A stretch of 36,415 nucleotides of DNA from Lysinibacillus sp. (GCA_031181585.1 JAPSKP010000030.1:1-36415), one strand, 5' to 3'; numbered from the stretch's first letter, positions 24,650 through 34,166 are shown. Made by a program: numbers and translations. Notes: generated by a model from the letters alone, not told the origin.

Positions 24650-26842
24650 ATGGAAGAAAATGAGTTTTTAGTCCCTAACAGGGAGCTCTTATATTGGTGG
24701 TTATGCCGCTTAGCAAAGAAGATAGATTCGGGTGTTGTCATTTTAGATGCCAATAGTTTAGTAGTAAAATACGCCAATGATCATTTTGCTCATCTTACCG
24801 AATACCAAAAGGAAGAAATTATTGATGAAAAGATTACGATTCTGAACGGAACGCTGGCAGAAAAGAAGGATTTTGAAGAATTAGAGGAGGTGTTAAAGGC
24901 AGGAGTGCCTGTGAAGCGGCGGCTGTTTCATTATAGGAAGAGTGGAAGCGGGTTTTGGGGCGATATTACGGCTATCCCCTTTTTTGCGGATGAAAAGAGC
25001 GTACAATTTTATTTTTTTGTAGTGAACGATGTCACTGAGGTAGTGCAGATGGATACGCTTGTACAATTGGAGCGAAATCTGTATTTATCGCTGGAGCAGG
25101 GCTATCAACTTTCCACTGTATTTGAACAGATTTGTGATTATGTTTCCTCCTCTTTTTACAAGCCGAACAAATGCTGTATTTTTTTATTAGAGAACAATAG
25201 ACTGCAGCTCCTAACACAAAGCTCAATCCCTGAAGAATTTAAAAATAGTCTGAGTAACTTGGATTTAAGCAGATATTTGGTGGATGAAAAAACAAGACGC
25301 TTTTTAACCGAAGCAGTTATTAACACAAATATACAGGAGCATGAAGGCTGGAGTGACTTCCATTCTGTCTTAAAAAAGTATCACATTGTTGCGTCCTGGA
25401 GTCAGCCGATTAAAAATCACAAGGGACAGGTTGTCGGTATTTTCTCTATGTATTTTGAGGAGCCGACAACACCACGTCCTGTCGATTATATTTTTTTAGA
25501 CCGGCTGGCGCCTATCGTGACTTTGGCCCTCCAATATTTCAAGCAAAAAGATGAAATATTAAAACTTGCCTTTTATGATGAAAGAACCGGCCTGCGGAAT
25601 ATTGCAAGCTTTGAAAAGGAAATGGAACAGCTGAGCGAACAAAAAGGCAGCGGAGTTATTTATATTATTGAAGCAACAGAACATCAGTATATTGTTGATC
25701 TATACGGCAGGTCTGGCGGTGATGCTTTGCTAAAACAACTGGCAGGCCGCTTGAGCTTCATTCCGGGTTTCCAGGAAGCGATTATTGCCCGCTATACAAG
25801 TTCCTCCATTATTGTTGCTATTTCGCATGCAAACCCAGATCAGGACATTTTACGTCCATATATAAATGATTTAACGTTTGAGCCGTATATGATTGATGGG
25901 AAGAATGTCTCGATTACCTTAAAATTAGGAGTAGCCATATTCAAGGGCGAGGTAACTGGGACCAACGCTATTCAGCACGCAGATACAGCATTATTTTCTG
26001 CTTCGAAACTACCCGGTACAGTCCTGCATCTCTATGAGGAATCGCAAAGGCATTCCATTGAAAAGGAACTGGAAGTATTAACGCTTTTTGCAAGTGCACT
26101 AAAAAATAAAGAGTTCTTCCCGATGCTGCAGCCAAAAGTAGATATACAGACAAGGGAAGTTGTCGGATTTGAAGCATTAGCGCGATGGAAATCATCGGAA
26201 ATTGGCTTCATATCGCCTGCTATTTTTATACCAGTCGGGGAAAAGACAGGAAATATCCATAAGATAGATAGGGCTATTCTCAAGTCAGTGCTTGAATGGC
26301 AGCGAGAGCGTAAAAAACATGGGAAGCGCCTGTTTCCTGTATCAGTGAATATTTCAGCAAACCATTTTTACTACCCTAACTTTGTAGAAAATATTGAAAA
26401 ACTAGTGAATGAATATGAAGTGGAGCCGAAGTATTTGATATTAGAAATCACAGAAAGCATAGAACTGGAAAATGTACTGTATGCTAAGCAGAATATTGAA
26501 AAGCTGCGGAGCATCGGTATTGCTACATCAATGGACGACTTTGGTGTTGGCTATTCCTCACTCGGGTATTTGCAAGAGCTTCCTTTTGAGGAAATAAAAA
26601 TCGATAAAAGCTTTACTGATTCTATCGCAGAGCCGCGCATGAATGCGGTCGTGAAGACGATCATTCAGCTGGCGGCAGATTTGGAAATGAAGTCAGTAGC
26701 TGAAGGTGTCGAAACAGAAGCCCAGCATGAAGAACTGAAAAAAATCGGGTGTAATATCGGTCAGGGATACTATTATTATAAACCGATGAAGCTAAAAGAG
26801 GTTGATTCCTTCTTGCTGCAATATGATGAAAGCCGTGAATAA
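24650..26842 (+). CDS. PAS-GAF-GGDEF-EAL protein, probable c-di-GMP phosphodiesterase
   Basis: The protein has 730 residues from ATG 24650, preceded by GAGAGG; a GTG at 24614 is a weak alternative. The order is PAS (about 25-130: YANDHFAHLTEYQKEEII, FWGDITAIPFF), GAF (about 145-295), GGDEF (about 305-470) and EAL (about 480-725). The GGDEF signature is replaced by RYTSSS, so synthesis of c-di-GMP is unlikely; the domain may bind GTP or be structural. The EAL domain looks complete: FEALARW, SVNIS, LEITES, MDDFGVGYSSL, IKIDKSF and AEGVET supply the metal and catalytic residues. The protein has no membrane helices, so it senses a cytosolic signal and likely hydrolyses c-di-GMP to pGpG. It lies just before cotE but is a separate unit. 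Confidence 0.9.
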   Translation: MEENEFLVPNRELLYWWLCRLAKKIDSGVVILDANSLVVKYANDHFAHLTEYQKEEIIDEKITILNGTLAEKKDFEELEEVLKAGVPVKRRLFHYRKSGSGFWGDITAIPFFADEKSVQFYFFVVNDVTEVVQMDTLVQLERNLYLSLEQGYQLSTVFEQICDYVSSSFYKPNKCCIFLLENNRLQLLTQSSIPEEFKNSLSNLDLSRYLVDEKTRRFLTEAVINTNIQEHEGWSDFHSVLKKYHIVASWSQPIKNHKGQVVGIFSMYFEEPTTPRPVDYIFLDRLAPIVTLALQYFKQKDEILKLAFYDERTGLRNIASFEKEMEQLSEQKGSGVIYIIEATEHQYIVDLYGRSGGDALLKQLAGRLSFIPGFQEAIIARYTSSSIIVAISHANPDQDILRPYINDLTFEPYMIDGKNVSITLKLGVAIFKGEVTGTNAIQHADTALFSASKLPGTVLHLYEESQRHSIEKELEVLTLFASALKNKEFFPMLQPKVDIQTREVVGFEALARWKSSEIGFISPAIFIPVGEKTGNIHKIDRAILKSVLEWQRERKKHGKRLFPVSVNISANHFYYPNFVENIEKLVNEYEVEPKYLILEITESIELENVLYAKQNIEKLRSIGIATSMDDFGVGYSSLGYLQELPFEEIKIDKSFTDSIAEPRMNAVVKTIIQLAADLEMKSVAEGVETEAQHEELKKIGCNIGQGYYYYKPMKLKEVDSFLLQYDESRE

Positions 26843-26861
26843 TTCATGTCTTTTTCTTTTT

Positions 26862-26890
26862 CACACTTTAGGCGCTTATCGCATAAGATA
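26862..26890 (+). promoter_or_regulatory. Mother-cell (sigma-K/sigma-E type) promoter of cotE
   Basis: CATAAGATA (26882-26890) fits the CATA-N3-TA -10 of sigma-K, also close to the sigma-E CATACAnT form. CACA (26862-26865), with the sigma-K -35 AC core, is 16 bases upstream. Transcription would start about 20 bases before the GTG of cotE. Confidence 0.5.
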
Positions 26891-26919
26891 GGGCGAGAAA
26901 TAGGAAGGGAGAGGCGTCG

Positions 26920-27474
26920 GTGAAAAGACTACGTCAGATTGTAACGAAGGCGGTCATTGCGAAAGGTAAGAAAAGAACGGAACAGGAGGAGCTATTAAAG
27001 CCTCCTAATACACCGACAAATATATTAGGCTGCTGGGTGATCAACCACCAATATCAAGCAAAAAAAGTAGGAGATTTTGTCGATGTATCAGGGAAGTTCG
27101 ATGTGAATGTCTGGTACGCTTACAATAATCATTCGAAAACGGCGGTATATACCGAAACAATTGCGTACCGTGATCGTATCAAGTTGCATTACCGAGATGA
27201 TGAAGTAGGCGATTCAAATGATGTGCATGCACGTGTAATCCAGCAGCCTAACTGTATCGAGGCGGTCATTGCACCATGTGGTGAAAAGATTAAGGTGTTA
27301 GTAGAGCGTGAGTTTTTAGTAGAAGTTGTAGGAGAGACGAAGGTTTGTATCCATGTACATCCGCTAGATTTTGAGGAAGAATGGTCATTTGGGGATGAGA
27401 GTACATCCTCTAGTTCCAGCAGCTCTAGCAGTTCCAGCAGTAGTCCTATTATCGAATCTTCCTCATTCCATTAA
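26920..27474 (+). CDS. cotE: Outer spore coat morphogenetic protein CotE
   Basis: The protein has 184 residues, close to the 181 of Bacillus subtilis CotE. It begins MKRLRQIVTKAVIAKGKKRT and contains the family phrases PTNILGCWVINHQYQA, DVSGKFDVNVWYAYNNHS and KTAVYTETIAYRD. CotE is made in the mother cell and forms the layer that recruits outer coat proteins. The C-terminus differs from the usual purely acidic tail: after EEWSFGDEST come about 13 serines in a row, then PIIESSSFH. The start is GTG 26920 with AGGGAGAGG upstream. A mother-cell-type promoter precedes it and a terminator follows, so it is a single-gene unit, placed right before mutS as in other Bacillales. Confidence 0.95.
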   Translation: MKRLRQIVTKAVIAKGKKRTEQEELLKPPNTPTNILGCWVINHQYQAKKVGDFVDVSGKFDVNVWYAYNNHSKTAVYTETIAYRDRIKLHYRDDEVGDSNDVHARVIQQPNCIEAVIAPCGEKIKVLVEREFLVEVVGETKVCIHVHPLDFEEEWSFGDESTSSSSSSSSSSSSSPIIESSSFH

Positions 27475-27478
27475 GAAA

Positions 27479-27520
27479 AAAAGGGGTTTCTCAAAAACTT
27501 TTGGGAAGACCCCTTTTCTT
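27479..27520 (+). terminator. Terminator after cotE
   Basis: AAAAGGGGT (27479-27487) pairs with ACCCCTTTT (27509-27517), with a large loop that can pair further through TTC/GAA. It starts 5 bases after the cotE stop and overlaps the -35 position of the mutS promoter. Confidence 0.75.
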
Positions 27521-27528
27521 GTTATAAT
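27501..27528 (+). promoter_or_regulatory. Probable sigma-A promoter of mutSL
   Basis: TTGGGA (27501-27506) and a perfect TATAAT (27523-27528) are 16 bases apart, 34 bases before the mutS ATG. The -35 lies inside the descending arm of the cotE terminator. Confidence 0.5.
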
Positions 27529-27561
27529 GGAGGATACTACTGAATGTAAAGAGGTTAGATT

Positions 27562-30156
27562 ATGTATACGCCAATGATGCAGCAATATTTACTAATTAAA
27601 GAAGATTACAAGGATGCCTTTTTGTTTTTCCGGCTAGGCGACTTTTATGAAATGTTTTTCGACGATGCGACAAGAGCGTCACAAATACTGGAGATTACAT
27701 TGACAGGACGAGATGCAGGGGGCAAGGAGCGCATTCCAATGTGTGGTGTTCCTTACCATTCTGCTAAGAATTATATCGAAACGCTTGTTTCTAAAGGGTA
27801 TAAGGTGGCAATCTGTGAGCAGACGGAAGATCCGAAGCAGGCGAAGGGTGTCGTGAAGCGTGAGGTAGTACAGCTTATTACACCAGGTACGATTACAGAA
27901 GGAAAGACCATCGATAGCAAGACAAATCATTTCCTTGCGTGTGCAGAACGAATGAATGAAAATGAACTTGCTTTTGCATACTTGGATGTTTCCACTGGTG
28001 AGGCCCATGCACAAATTATCGAAGGCGGCGCGAAAGAATGCATCCAGCAGCTGCAAAGCCTGGCAATTCGAGAAGTCATTGTTACAGAGGGACTTCAGCT
28101 TGAAATGGCTGAGCTTGCGGCAGCCGCAGGTATCGTCATATCACTAGAAGATCAGGAAATCGATGTACATATGATGACTGACTATATTGCGGACTTGCCA
28201 CAGCAAGTGAAGCCTGCAGCACTTCGATTATTACAATATGTGGAGAGAACACAGATGCGTTCACTTTCGCATTTGCAGGCGTTTATGTATACGGAAACGA
28301 AGCAGTTCCTAAGAATTGATACAAATTCAAAGCGAAACTTGGAATTGATTCAATCGATTCGGGGGGGAGATCAGAAGGGGACGCTTCTATGGCTGCTCGA
28401 TGAAACAGTTACAGCAATGGGCGGACGAAAATTAAAGCAATGGCTGCACCAGCCGCTTGCAACGCGCAGCGCAATCGAAGCCCGGCTTGCTATTGTGACA
28501 GATTTACTGGAAGAGTTTTTCTTGCGGGGAGAGCTTCGCGAGCTGCTGAAAAATGTTTACGATTTAGAGCGCCTTGCGGGTCGTGTTGCATTCGGAAATG
28601 TGGGCGGCCGTGATTTAGCGCAGCTGCGTGAATCGCTTCGACAAGTTCCGGCGATTAAAGCACAGCTGCTTGAAAGTGGCAAAGAGACATTAGCAAATTT
28701 AGGACAAGCCCTTGATACGTGTGATGATATTGAAGCACTGCTGGCACGTGCCATTACTGACCATCCCCCAATTGCAATCAAAGAAGGCGATGTCATTCGT
28801 GATGGCTATAATGAACGTCTGGATGAACTGCGCTATGCAGCACGTAATGGGAAGGATTGGATTATGCAGCTTGAGCAGAAAGAACGCCAGCTGACAGGAA
28901 TCAATAACTTGAAAATCGGCTACAATCGTATTTTTGGTTATTATATCGAAATAACGAAATCGCATATTGGCAAGGCAGATTTAACACGTTATGAGCGCAA
29001 GCAGACACTAGCTAATTGTGAACGTTACATTACAGAGGAATTGAAGGAAAAGGAAGCGCTTATCTTGAATGCAGAAGAGGAAAGTCTGGCGCTTGAATAT
29101 GATTTGTTTGTTAAGCTTCGAGAAGAGCTGAAGGCTTATATTCCACGTGTACAGGCACTTGCATCAGCGATCAGTGAGCTGGATGTCTTTATGAGCTTTG
29201 CTGTGGTGACGGAAAAATACAGATTTACGAAGCCTTTCTTCCATGAAGGGCGTGCCTTAAAGATTGTAGAGGGGCGGCATCCTGTTGTAGAAAAGATGCT
29301 TGGAAAGCAGATGTATGTGCCGAATGACTGTCTCCTAACGGAAGAAAAGAACATGATGCTTATTACAGGGCCGAATATGTCCGGTAAGAGTACATATATG
29401 CGTCAGGTGGCATTAATTGTTATCCTTGCACAAATGGGCTGTTACGTACCGGCAGCAGAAGCAGAGCTGCCAATTACTGATCAGATCTTTACACGAATCG
29501 GTGCAGCAGATGATTTAGCGGCAGGGCAATCGACATTCATGGTAGAGATGATGGAATCACAGCATGCGATTACACATGCAACAAAGAACAGCTTGCTGTT
29601 ATTTGATGAAATTGGACGCGGTACATCTACTTATGACGGTATGAGTCTTGCTCAAGCGATGATGGAATACATTCATACAGAGATTGGTGCAAACACCCTG
29701 TTTTCTACGCACTATCATGAATTAACGGAACTAGAACAGCAGCTTGAGAGACTTAAAAACGTGCATGTATCGGCAACAGAGCAAAACGGACGCGTCGTGT
29801 TTCTTCATAAGGTGAAGGACGGTGCAGCAGATAAAAGCTATGGTGTTCATGTGGCAGAGCTTGCAGAAATGCCGGCACCGATTATTGAGCGGGCCCGGAT
29901 TTTGCTAGAACAGTTTGAGGCACAGGACAAGCCAACACCGGTCGCAGAAACATCGGTATCATTAGAGCCTCTCAATAAACCGGTACAGGAGGAAACGGAT
30001 TTGCAGCTGTCCCTCTTTGCACCTATAGAGGAGATTTCTCCGGAAGAAAAGGAAGTATTGGCAGCACTGGAAAAATGCAATGTCATGGGAACGACGCCGC
30101 TGCAGGCAATGAATTTGCTGCATGAACTGCAGCAAAAATTAGTAAGTAAAAAGTAA
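27562..30156 (+). CDS. mutS: DNA mismatch repair protein MutS
   Basis: The protein has 864 residues, normal for MutS. It recognises mismatches and small loops and starts repair with MutL. The mismatch-reading Phe-x-Glu is in GDFYEMF (Phe28, Glu30). The connector, lever and clamp domains follow. The ATPase has Walker A GPNMSGKST (about 603-611), the Walker B/signature block LLFDEIGRGTSTYDG and the FSTHYHEL switch. Near the C-terminus QLSLF (about 815-819) is a good sliding-clamp (DnaN) binding motif, known to recruit MutS to replication forks in Bacillus. The ATG has AGAGG upstream. mutL starts 12 bases downstream. Confidence 0.98.
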   Translation: MYTPMMQQYLLIKEDYKDAFLFFRLGDFYEMFFDDATRASQILEITLTGRDAGGKERIPMCGVPYHSAKNYIETLVSKGYKVAICEQTEDPKQAKGVVKREVVQLITPGTITEGKTIDSKTNHFLACAERMNENELAFAYLDVSTGEAHAQIIEGGAKECIQQLQSLAIREVIVTEGLQLEMAELAAAAGIVISLEDQEIDVHMMTDYIADLPQQVKPAALRLLQYVERTQMRSLSHLQAFMYTETKQFLRIDTNSKRNLELIQSIRGGDQKGTLLWLLDETVTAMGGRKLKQWLHQPLATRSAIEARLAIVTDLLEEFFLRGELRELLKNVYDLERLAGRVAFGNVGGRDLAQLRESLRQVPAIKAQLLESGKETLANLGQALDTCDDIEALLARAITDHPPIAIKEGDVIRDGYNERLDELRYAARNGKDWIMQLEQKERQLTGINNLKIGYNRIFGYYIEITKSHIGKADLTRYERKQTLANCERYITEELKEKEALILNAEEESLALEYDLFVKLREELKAYIPRVQALASAISELDVFMSFAVVTEKYRFTKPFFHEGRALKIVEGRHPVVEKMLGKQMYVPNDCLLTEEKNMMLITGPNMSGKSTYMRQVALIVILAQMGCYVPAAEAELPITDQIFTRIGAADDLAAGQSTFMVEMMESQHAITHATKNSLLLFDEIGRGTSTYDGMSLAQAMMEYIHTEIGANTLFSTHYHELTELEQQLERLKNVHVSATEQNGRVVFLHKVKDGAADKSYGVHVAELAEMPAPIIERARILLEQFEAQDKPTPVAETSVSLEPLNKPVQEETDLQLSLFAPIEEISPEEKEVLAALEKCNVMGTTPLQAMNLLHELQQKLVSKK

Positions 30157-30168
30157 GGAGATGGTTGC

Positions 30169-32031
30169 ATGGGCACCATTCAAATAATGGATGAAGTATT
30201 ATCCAATAAAATTGCGGCAGGGGAGGTAGTTGAACGTCCCGCCTCTGTCGTGAAGGAACTTGTAGAAAATGCCATCGATGCCGGCAGTAGCATTATCGAG
30301 GTTTTTTTGGAGGAAGCGGGTCTGACAAGCATTCAAGTTGTCGATAATGGAAATGGAATGGATGAAGAAGATGCACTGAAATCTTTCTCCCGCCATGCGA
30401 CCTCCAAAATCGAAAAAGAACAGGATCTATTCCGCATCCGGACACTTGGGTTCCGGGGAGAGGCATTGGCCTCCATTGCCTCTGTCTCGAAAGTAACCTT
30501 AAAAACGTCCGACGGAACAAACAGCGGGATTGAGCTGTATTTAGAAGGCGGACATGTAAAAGAACAGAAGCCGACAGCTTTTCGTAAAGGAACAGATATG
30601 ACAGTAGCGCAGCTTTTTTATAATACGCCTGCCCGCTTGAAATATTTAAAGACAATTCAAACGGAGCTTGGGCATACAATTGATTTAATCAATCGATTGG
30701 CGCTTGGCTATCCGGCAATTTCCTTTAGACTTGTTCACAACGGCCAGACACTCCTTCACACAAATGGACGCGGTAATGTTCAACAGGTCCTTGCGGCAAT
30801 TTACGGGGCCCACAATGCCAAAAAAATGATTGCCTTTGAGGGGCAGTCAAACGACTATAAAGTATACGGATTTGCTACGCTTCCTGAAGTGACACGTGCT
30901 TCGAAAAATTATATGTCTCTTTTTGTGAACGGACGCTGGGTGAAACATTACCTCGTTCAAAAGGCGATTGTAGATGCATATCATACGTACCTGCCGATTG
31001 GCCGTTACCCGATTGTTGTTCTGTATATTGAAGGAGACCCTCAATTGACAGATGTCAATGTACATCCTGCGAAACATCAGGTAAGGCTGAGTAAGGAGCC
31101 GGAGCTGCTTCGTTTGGTGGAGGATACAGTCCGTAGCGCTGTGCGCGGAGAGATACATGTTCCGCTTGTAGAAAGAAAGGAAAAGCCTGTTAAGCTGCCA
31201 TCTGAGCAGATGAATATATGGAAGCAGCCGTCATTTGATACAAAAAAGATGGATGACCTTGTTCAGCGGCTGAATGAAGAAAAGTCAGTTATCAGGGAGA
31301 CGGTTTACGAAAAGCCTATTGAGACGGCCGCTTCTTTTGAACGACCGCAGCCAGCTATTGAGGAGCCAGTAGAGATAGACAACTCACCAGAAGAGGAAGT
31401 TGCTCTTCCATCAGTACCTGTCGCACCGCCTGAACCGAAAAAGGAACCGTTCCCGCAACTAGAAGTAGTAGGGCAGATCCATGGAACCTATATCGTGGCA
31501 CAGATGGAGGATGGGTTTTATCTCATTGACCAGCACGCTGCCCAAGAACGGATTAAGTACGAATACTTCCGTGAAAAGGTAGGCGAGGTAAATCCGAATG
31601 AACGGCAGGCGCTGTTATTACCGCTAACCTTCCACTACTCAGCGGACGAAGCATTGATTTTAAAGGAACATGCACAAGCCTTAGAGCAGGTAGGTGTATT
31701 TTTGGAGGAATTTGGGTATGGTTCTTTTATTGTAAGGGAACATCCTGCATGGTTTCCAAAAGGATTTGAACAGGAAATTATTGAAGAATTAATTGAACAG
31801 GTGCTTGGAACAAAAAAAGCGGATGTGAAAAAATTACGGGAAGAAGCTGCTATCATGATGAGCTGTAAAAAATCCATCAAGGCAAACTATTATTTGACGA
31901 AGGAACAAATGGTGCGTCTTCTGGATGATTTACGTGCAGCAGATAATCCGTTTACATGTCCGCATGGACGTCCAGTGCTTGTCCATTTTTCAACATATGA
32001 AGTAGAAAAAATGTTTAAGCGTGTCATGTAA
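30169..32031 (+). CDS. mutL: DNA mismatch repair endonuclease MutL
   Basis: The protein has 620 residues. The N-terminal GHKL ATPase (about 1-330) shows KIAAGEVVERPASVVKELVE, DNGNGM and GFRGEALASIASVSK. A Pro/Glu-rich linker (about 350-425) leads to the C-terminal dimer and nuclease domain. The endonuclease motif DQHAAQERIKYEYF is intact, as are SCKKSIKAN and CPHGRPVLVHF, so this is the nicking type of MutL found in bacteria without MutH. AAGGAG precedes ATG 30169. It is cotranscribed with mutS and with the hydrolase gene that follows after 13 bases. Confidence 0.98.
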   Translation: MGTIQIMDEVLSNKIAAGEVVERPASVVKELVENAIDAGSSIIEVFLEEAGLTSIQVVDNGNGMDEEDALKSFSRHATSKIEKEQDLFRIRTLGFRGEALASIASVSKVTLKTSDGTNSGIELYLEGGHVKEQKPTAFRKGTDMTVAQLFYNTPARLKYLKTIQTELGHTIDLINRLALGYPAISFRLVHNGQTLLHTNGRGNVQQVLAAIYGAHNAKKMIAFEGQSNDYKVYGFATLPEVTRASKNYMSLFVNGRWVKHYLVQKAIVDAYHTYLPIGRYPIVVLYIEGDPQLTDVNVHPAKHQVRLSKEPELLRLVEDTVRSAVRGEIHVPLVERKEKPVKLPSEQMNIWKQPSFDTKKMDDLVQRLNEEKSVIRETVYEKPIETAASFERPQPAIEEPVEIDNSPEEEVALPSVPVAPPEPKKEPFPQLEVVGQIHGTYIVAQMEDGFYLIDQHAAQERIKYEYFREKVGEVNPNERQALLLPLTFHYSADEALILKEHAQALEQVGVFLEEFGYGSFIVREHPAWFPKGFEQEIIEELIEQVLGTKKADVKKLREEAAIMMSCKKSIKANYYLTKEQMVRLLDDLRAADNPFTCPHGRPVLVHFSTYEVEKMFKRVM

Positions 32032-32044
32032 AAGGGGGATGTAA

Positions 32045-32974
32045 ATGGCAAGATATGAGGATTTTCTCAGAATGAGTGATGGTCAGGAAGTATTTGTCGC
32101 AGTATATGAACCGGAACGTGCAATAGTACGCGGGCACATTCATATTCTGCATGGCATGGCAGAGCATTGCGGACGTTATGGTGCATATGCAGAAGCATTA
32201 GCGAAAATCGGCTACTTCGTATCCTTGCACGACCACCGAGGTCATGGGAGAACAGTCGACCGCGGCGGGCAGCTTGGTTTTTTTAGCGAGCAAAGAGGAT
32301 TTGAGCGTGTCGTAAGGGATGTTTTTGAAGTGACGCAGCTTGTACGTAAAAATCGTGACCTGCCTCCAATGATTTTATTTGGTCATTCGATGGGATCGTT
32401 CATTGCCCGGCGTTATGCCCAGCTTTTCAGCTCCACAATAAAGGCACTCATTTTGTGTGGAACAGGAGCTTCTACCCCGATGCATGCGGTAGGCAATCGG
32501 CTTGCTAATATGTTAGCAATGACCCAGGGAAAAACGTTGCCAAGTGAATTCATGACGGGTATGAGTTTTGGCAGCTTCAATAAGTCGATTTTAAACCCAA
32601 ATACGGCTTATGATTGGCTGAGCCGTGATACAAGTGCTGTGCAGACATATATAGAAGATCCTAAATGTGGCTTTATAGCGACGAACCAGTTCTTTGCCGA
32701 CCTGACATACGGTATCCACCTTATTGGAAAAGACTCGGAAAATGCCCGTATCCGTCATGACTTGCCTGTGCTATTAATCAGTGGAAGCGCAGATCCAGTC
32801 GGAAATTATGGCAAGGGCGTCTTCAAAGTAGCAGAGCAGCTTAGGGAAGCGGGACTGGAAAATGTCTGTGTCCATATATTCGAGGGCCTGCGCCATGAAA
32901 TTTTAAACGAAACAAATAAAGAACAAGTATATGATGTAATAATACGGTGGTTAAAATATGAACAAACAATTTGA
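32045..32974 (+). CDS. Alpha/beta-hydrolase (monoacylglycerol lipase/lysophospholipase-like)
   Basis: The protein has 309 residues. It has the serine-hydrolase layout of the S33/monoacylglycerol-lipase group: [18 protein letters not shown] near the oxyanion hole, DHRGHGRT, the nucleophile elbow FGHSMGSF, the acid residue in GSADPVGN and the histidine in GLRHEILNE. It is cytoplasmic, with no signal peptide. A lysophospholipase or monoglyceride lipase activity is the best guess; the natural substrate is unknown. AAAGGGGG precedes ATG 32045. It is placed between mutL and miaA, and its last 17 bases overlap the miaA start, so it is part of the same transcript, although its link to repair or tRNA modification is not obvious. 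Confidence 0.87.
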   Translation: MARYEDFLRMSDGQEVFVAVYEPERAIVRGHIHILHGMAEHCGRYGAYAEALAKIGYFVSLHDHRGHGRTVDRGGQLGFFSEQRGFERVVRDVFEVTQLVRKNRDLPPMILFGHSMGSFIARRYAQLFSSTIKALILCGTGASTPMHAVGNRLANMLAMTQGKTLPSEFMTGMSFGSFNKSILNPNTAYDWLSRDTSAVQTYIEDPKCGFIATNQFFADLTYGIHLIGKDSENARIRHDLPVLLISGSADPVGNYGKGVFKVAEQLREAGLENVCVHIFEGLRHEILNETNKEQVYDVIIRWLKYEQTI

Positions 32975-33857
32975 CGTAGTGGCCATTATTGGCCCTACAG
33001 CATCTGGAAAGACGGCCTTAAGTATTGAACTGGCGACTTTACTGGATGGAGAAATTATAAACGGAGATGCCATGCAGGTGTACAAAAGGCTGGATATCGG
33101 TACTGCAAAAATTACCGAAGGGGAAATGCAGGGCATCCCACATCATCTGCTTGATATTAAGGAGCCGACAGAGAATTTTTCGGTTGCTGAATATCAGCAG
33201 CTAGTCCGGGCTAAAATTAAAGAAATCACGTCGAGGGGGAAGCTGCCGATTATTGTAGGCGGTACAGGCCTTTATGTTCAGTCAGTTCTTTATGATTTTC
33301 ATTTTACAAAAGATGAAATAGATGAAGAGGCTCGAAATACGTATTACACAGAGCTGGAGAAGATTGGACCGGAAGCCATGCATGCTAGATTAGCTGCCCT
33401 TGACCCAAAGACGGCGGAAACAATTCATCCAAACAATACACGTCGTGTTATCCGCGCCTTGGAAATGGTCGAGCTTAGCGGTACATCGAAGGCAAATGAA
33501 GAGCATAACCGCGGCGACGTGCCGCTGTATCATCATTTAATCCTTGGACTGGATTTGGACAGGGAAAAGCTGTATGAGCGTATCAATTTACGTGTGGACA
33601 TCATGATGGAAAAAGGGCTGCTTGAAGAGGCGAAGGCACTTTACGATGAAGGCATTCATGATACACAAGCGGTAAAAGCGATCGGCTATAAAGAGCTGTT
33701 CGCCTATTTTGACGGTCGCAGTACGTTAGAAGAAGCAATAGAGGCGATCAAGCAGAACTCCAGACGCTATGCAAAGCGCCAGCTAACCTATTTCCGGAAT
33801 AAGATGGATGTGAAGTGGGTAACAGGGAACATAGAGGAAGTAAAAAGTTTTTTCTAG
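32958..33857 (+). CDS. miaA: tRNA dimethylallyltransferase
   Basis: The protein has 299 residues. It transfers a dimethylallyl group to N6 of A37 in tRNAs reading UNN codons, giving i6A, the substrate of MiaB. The N-terminal P-loop is [15 protein letters not shown]. Later come [40 protein letters not shown] (as [17 protein letters not shown] here) and, near the end, [22 protein letters not shown] 32958 lies inside the hydrolase gene with only a weak ribosome site, so translational coupling is likely. hfq follows after 81 bases. Confidence 0.97.
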   Translation: MNKQFDVVAIIGPTASGKTALSIELATLLDGEIINGDAMQVYKRLDIGTAKITEGEMQGIPHHLLDIKEPTENFSVAEYQQLVRAKIKEITSRGKLPIIVGGTGLYVQSVLYDFHFTKDEIDEEARNTYYTELEKIGPEAMHARLAALDPKTAETIHPNNTRRVIRALEMVELSGTSKANEEHNRGDVPLYHHLILGLDLDREKLYERINLRVDIMMEKGLLEEAKALYDEGIHDTQAVKAIGYKELFAYFDGRSTLEEAIEAIKQNSRRYAKRQLTYFRNKMDVKWVTGNIEEVKSFF

Positions 33858-33938
33858 TTTTTTCTTAAAATTGAAGGAATATCTATATTAATGCCGAATA
33901 ATACAGTTATAGAAATATAATGATCAGGGGGAGCTCTC

Positions 33939-34166
33939 GTGAAATCAATGAATTTACAGGACACATTTTTAAATCATTTGAGAAAAAACAATGTTTTCGT
34001 AACAGTTTTCCTTTTGAATGGCTTCCAACTTAAAGGCCTTATTAAATCCTATGATAATTTTACCGTGTTGTTGGAATCAGAGGGAAAGCAGAATCTTATT
34101 TATAAGCATGCCATCTCTACATTTGCCCCTGCTAAGCAAGTAACTTTGAATGCAGAAGAAGAGTAA
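33939..34166 (+). CDS. hfq: RNA chaperone Hfq
   Basis: The protein has 75 residues. The Sm1 motif region [21 protein letters not shown] and the Sm2 motif [12 protein letters not shown] are conserved (both quoted in part). Hfq forms a ring-shaped hexamer that binds sRNA and mRNA; its role in Bacillales is milder than in enterics. The start is GTG 33939 with GGGGGA at 33927-33932, which matches the N-terminus of B. subtilis Hfq; an ATG at 33948 would be too short and too far from the site. Its place directly after miaA is conserved in bacteria. It is probably read from the mutSL-miaA transcript and perhaps from a promoter inside miaA. Confidence 0.96.
   Translation: MKSMNLQDTFLNHLRKNNVFVTVFLLNGFQLKGLIKSYDNFTVLLESEGKQNLIYKHAISTFAPAKQVTLNAEEE

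Noticed and set aside
27400..27455. Serine-codon repeat in cotE as a possible slippage frameshift site or misassembly
   Set aside because: Codons are mixed rather than a clean tandem repeat, and the frame continues to a normal end and terminator.
33916..33921. Perfect TATAAT before hfq
   Set aside because: Transcription from it would begin around the hfq ribosome site, leaving no usable leader, and no -35 is seen at the right distance.
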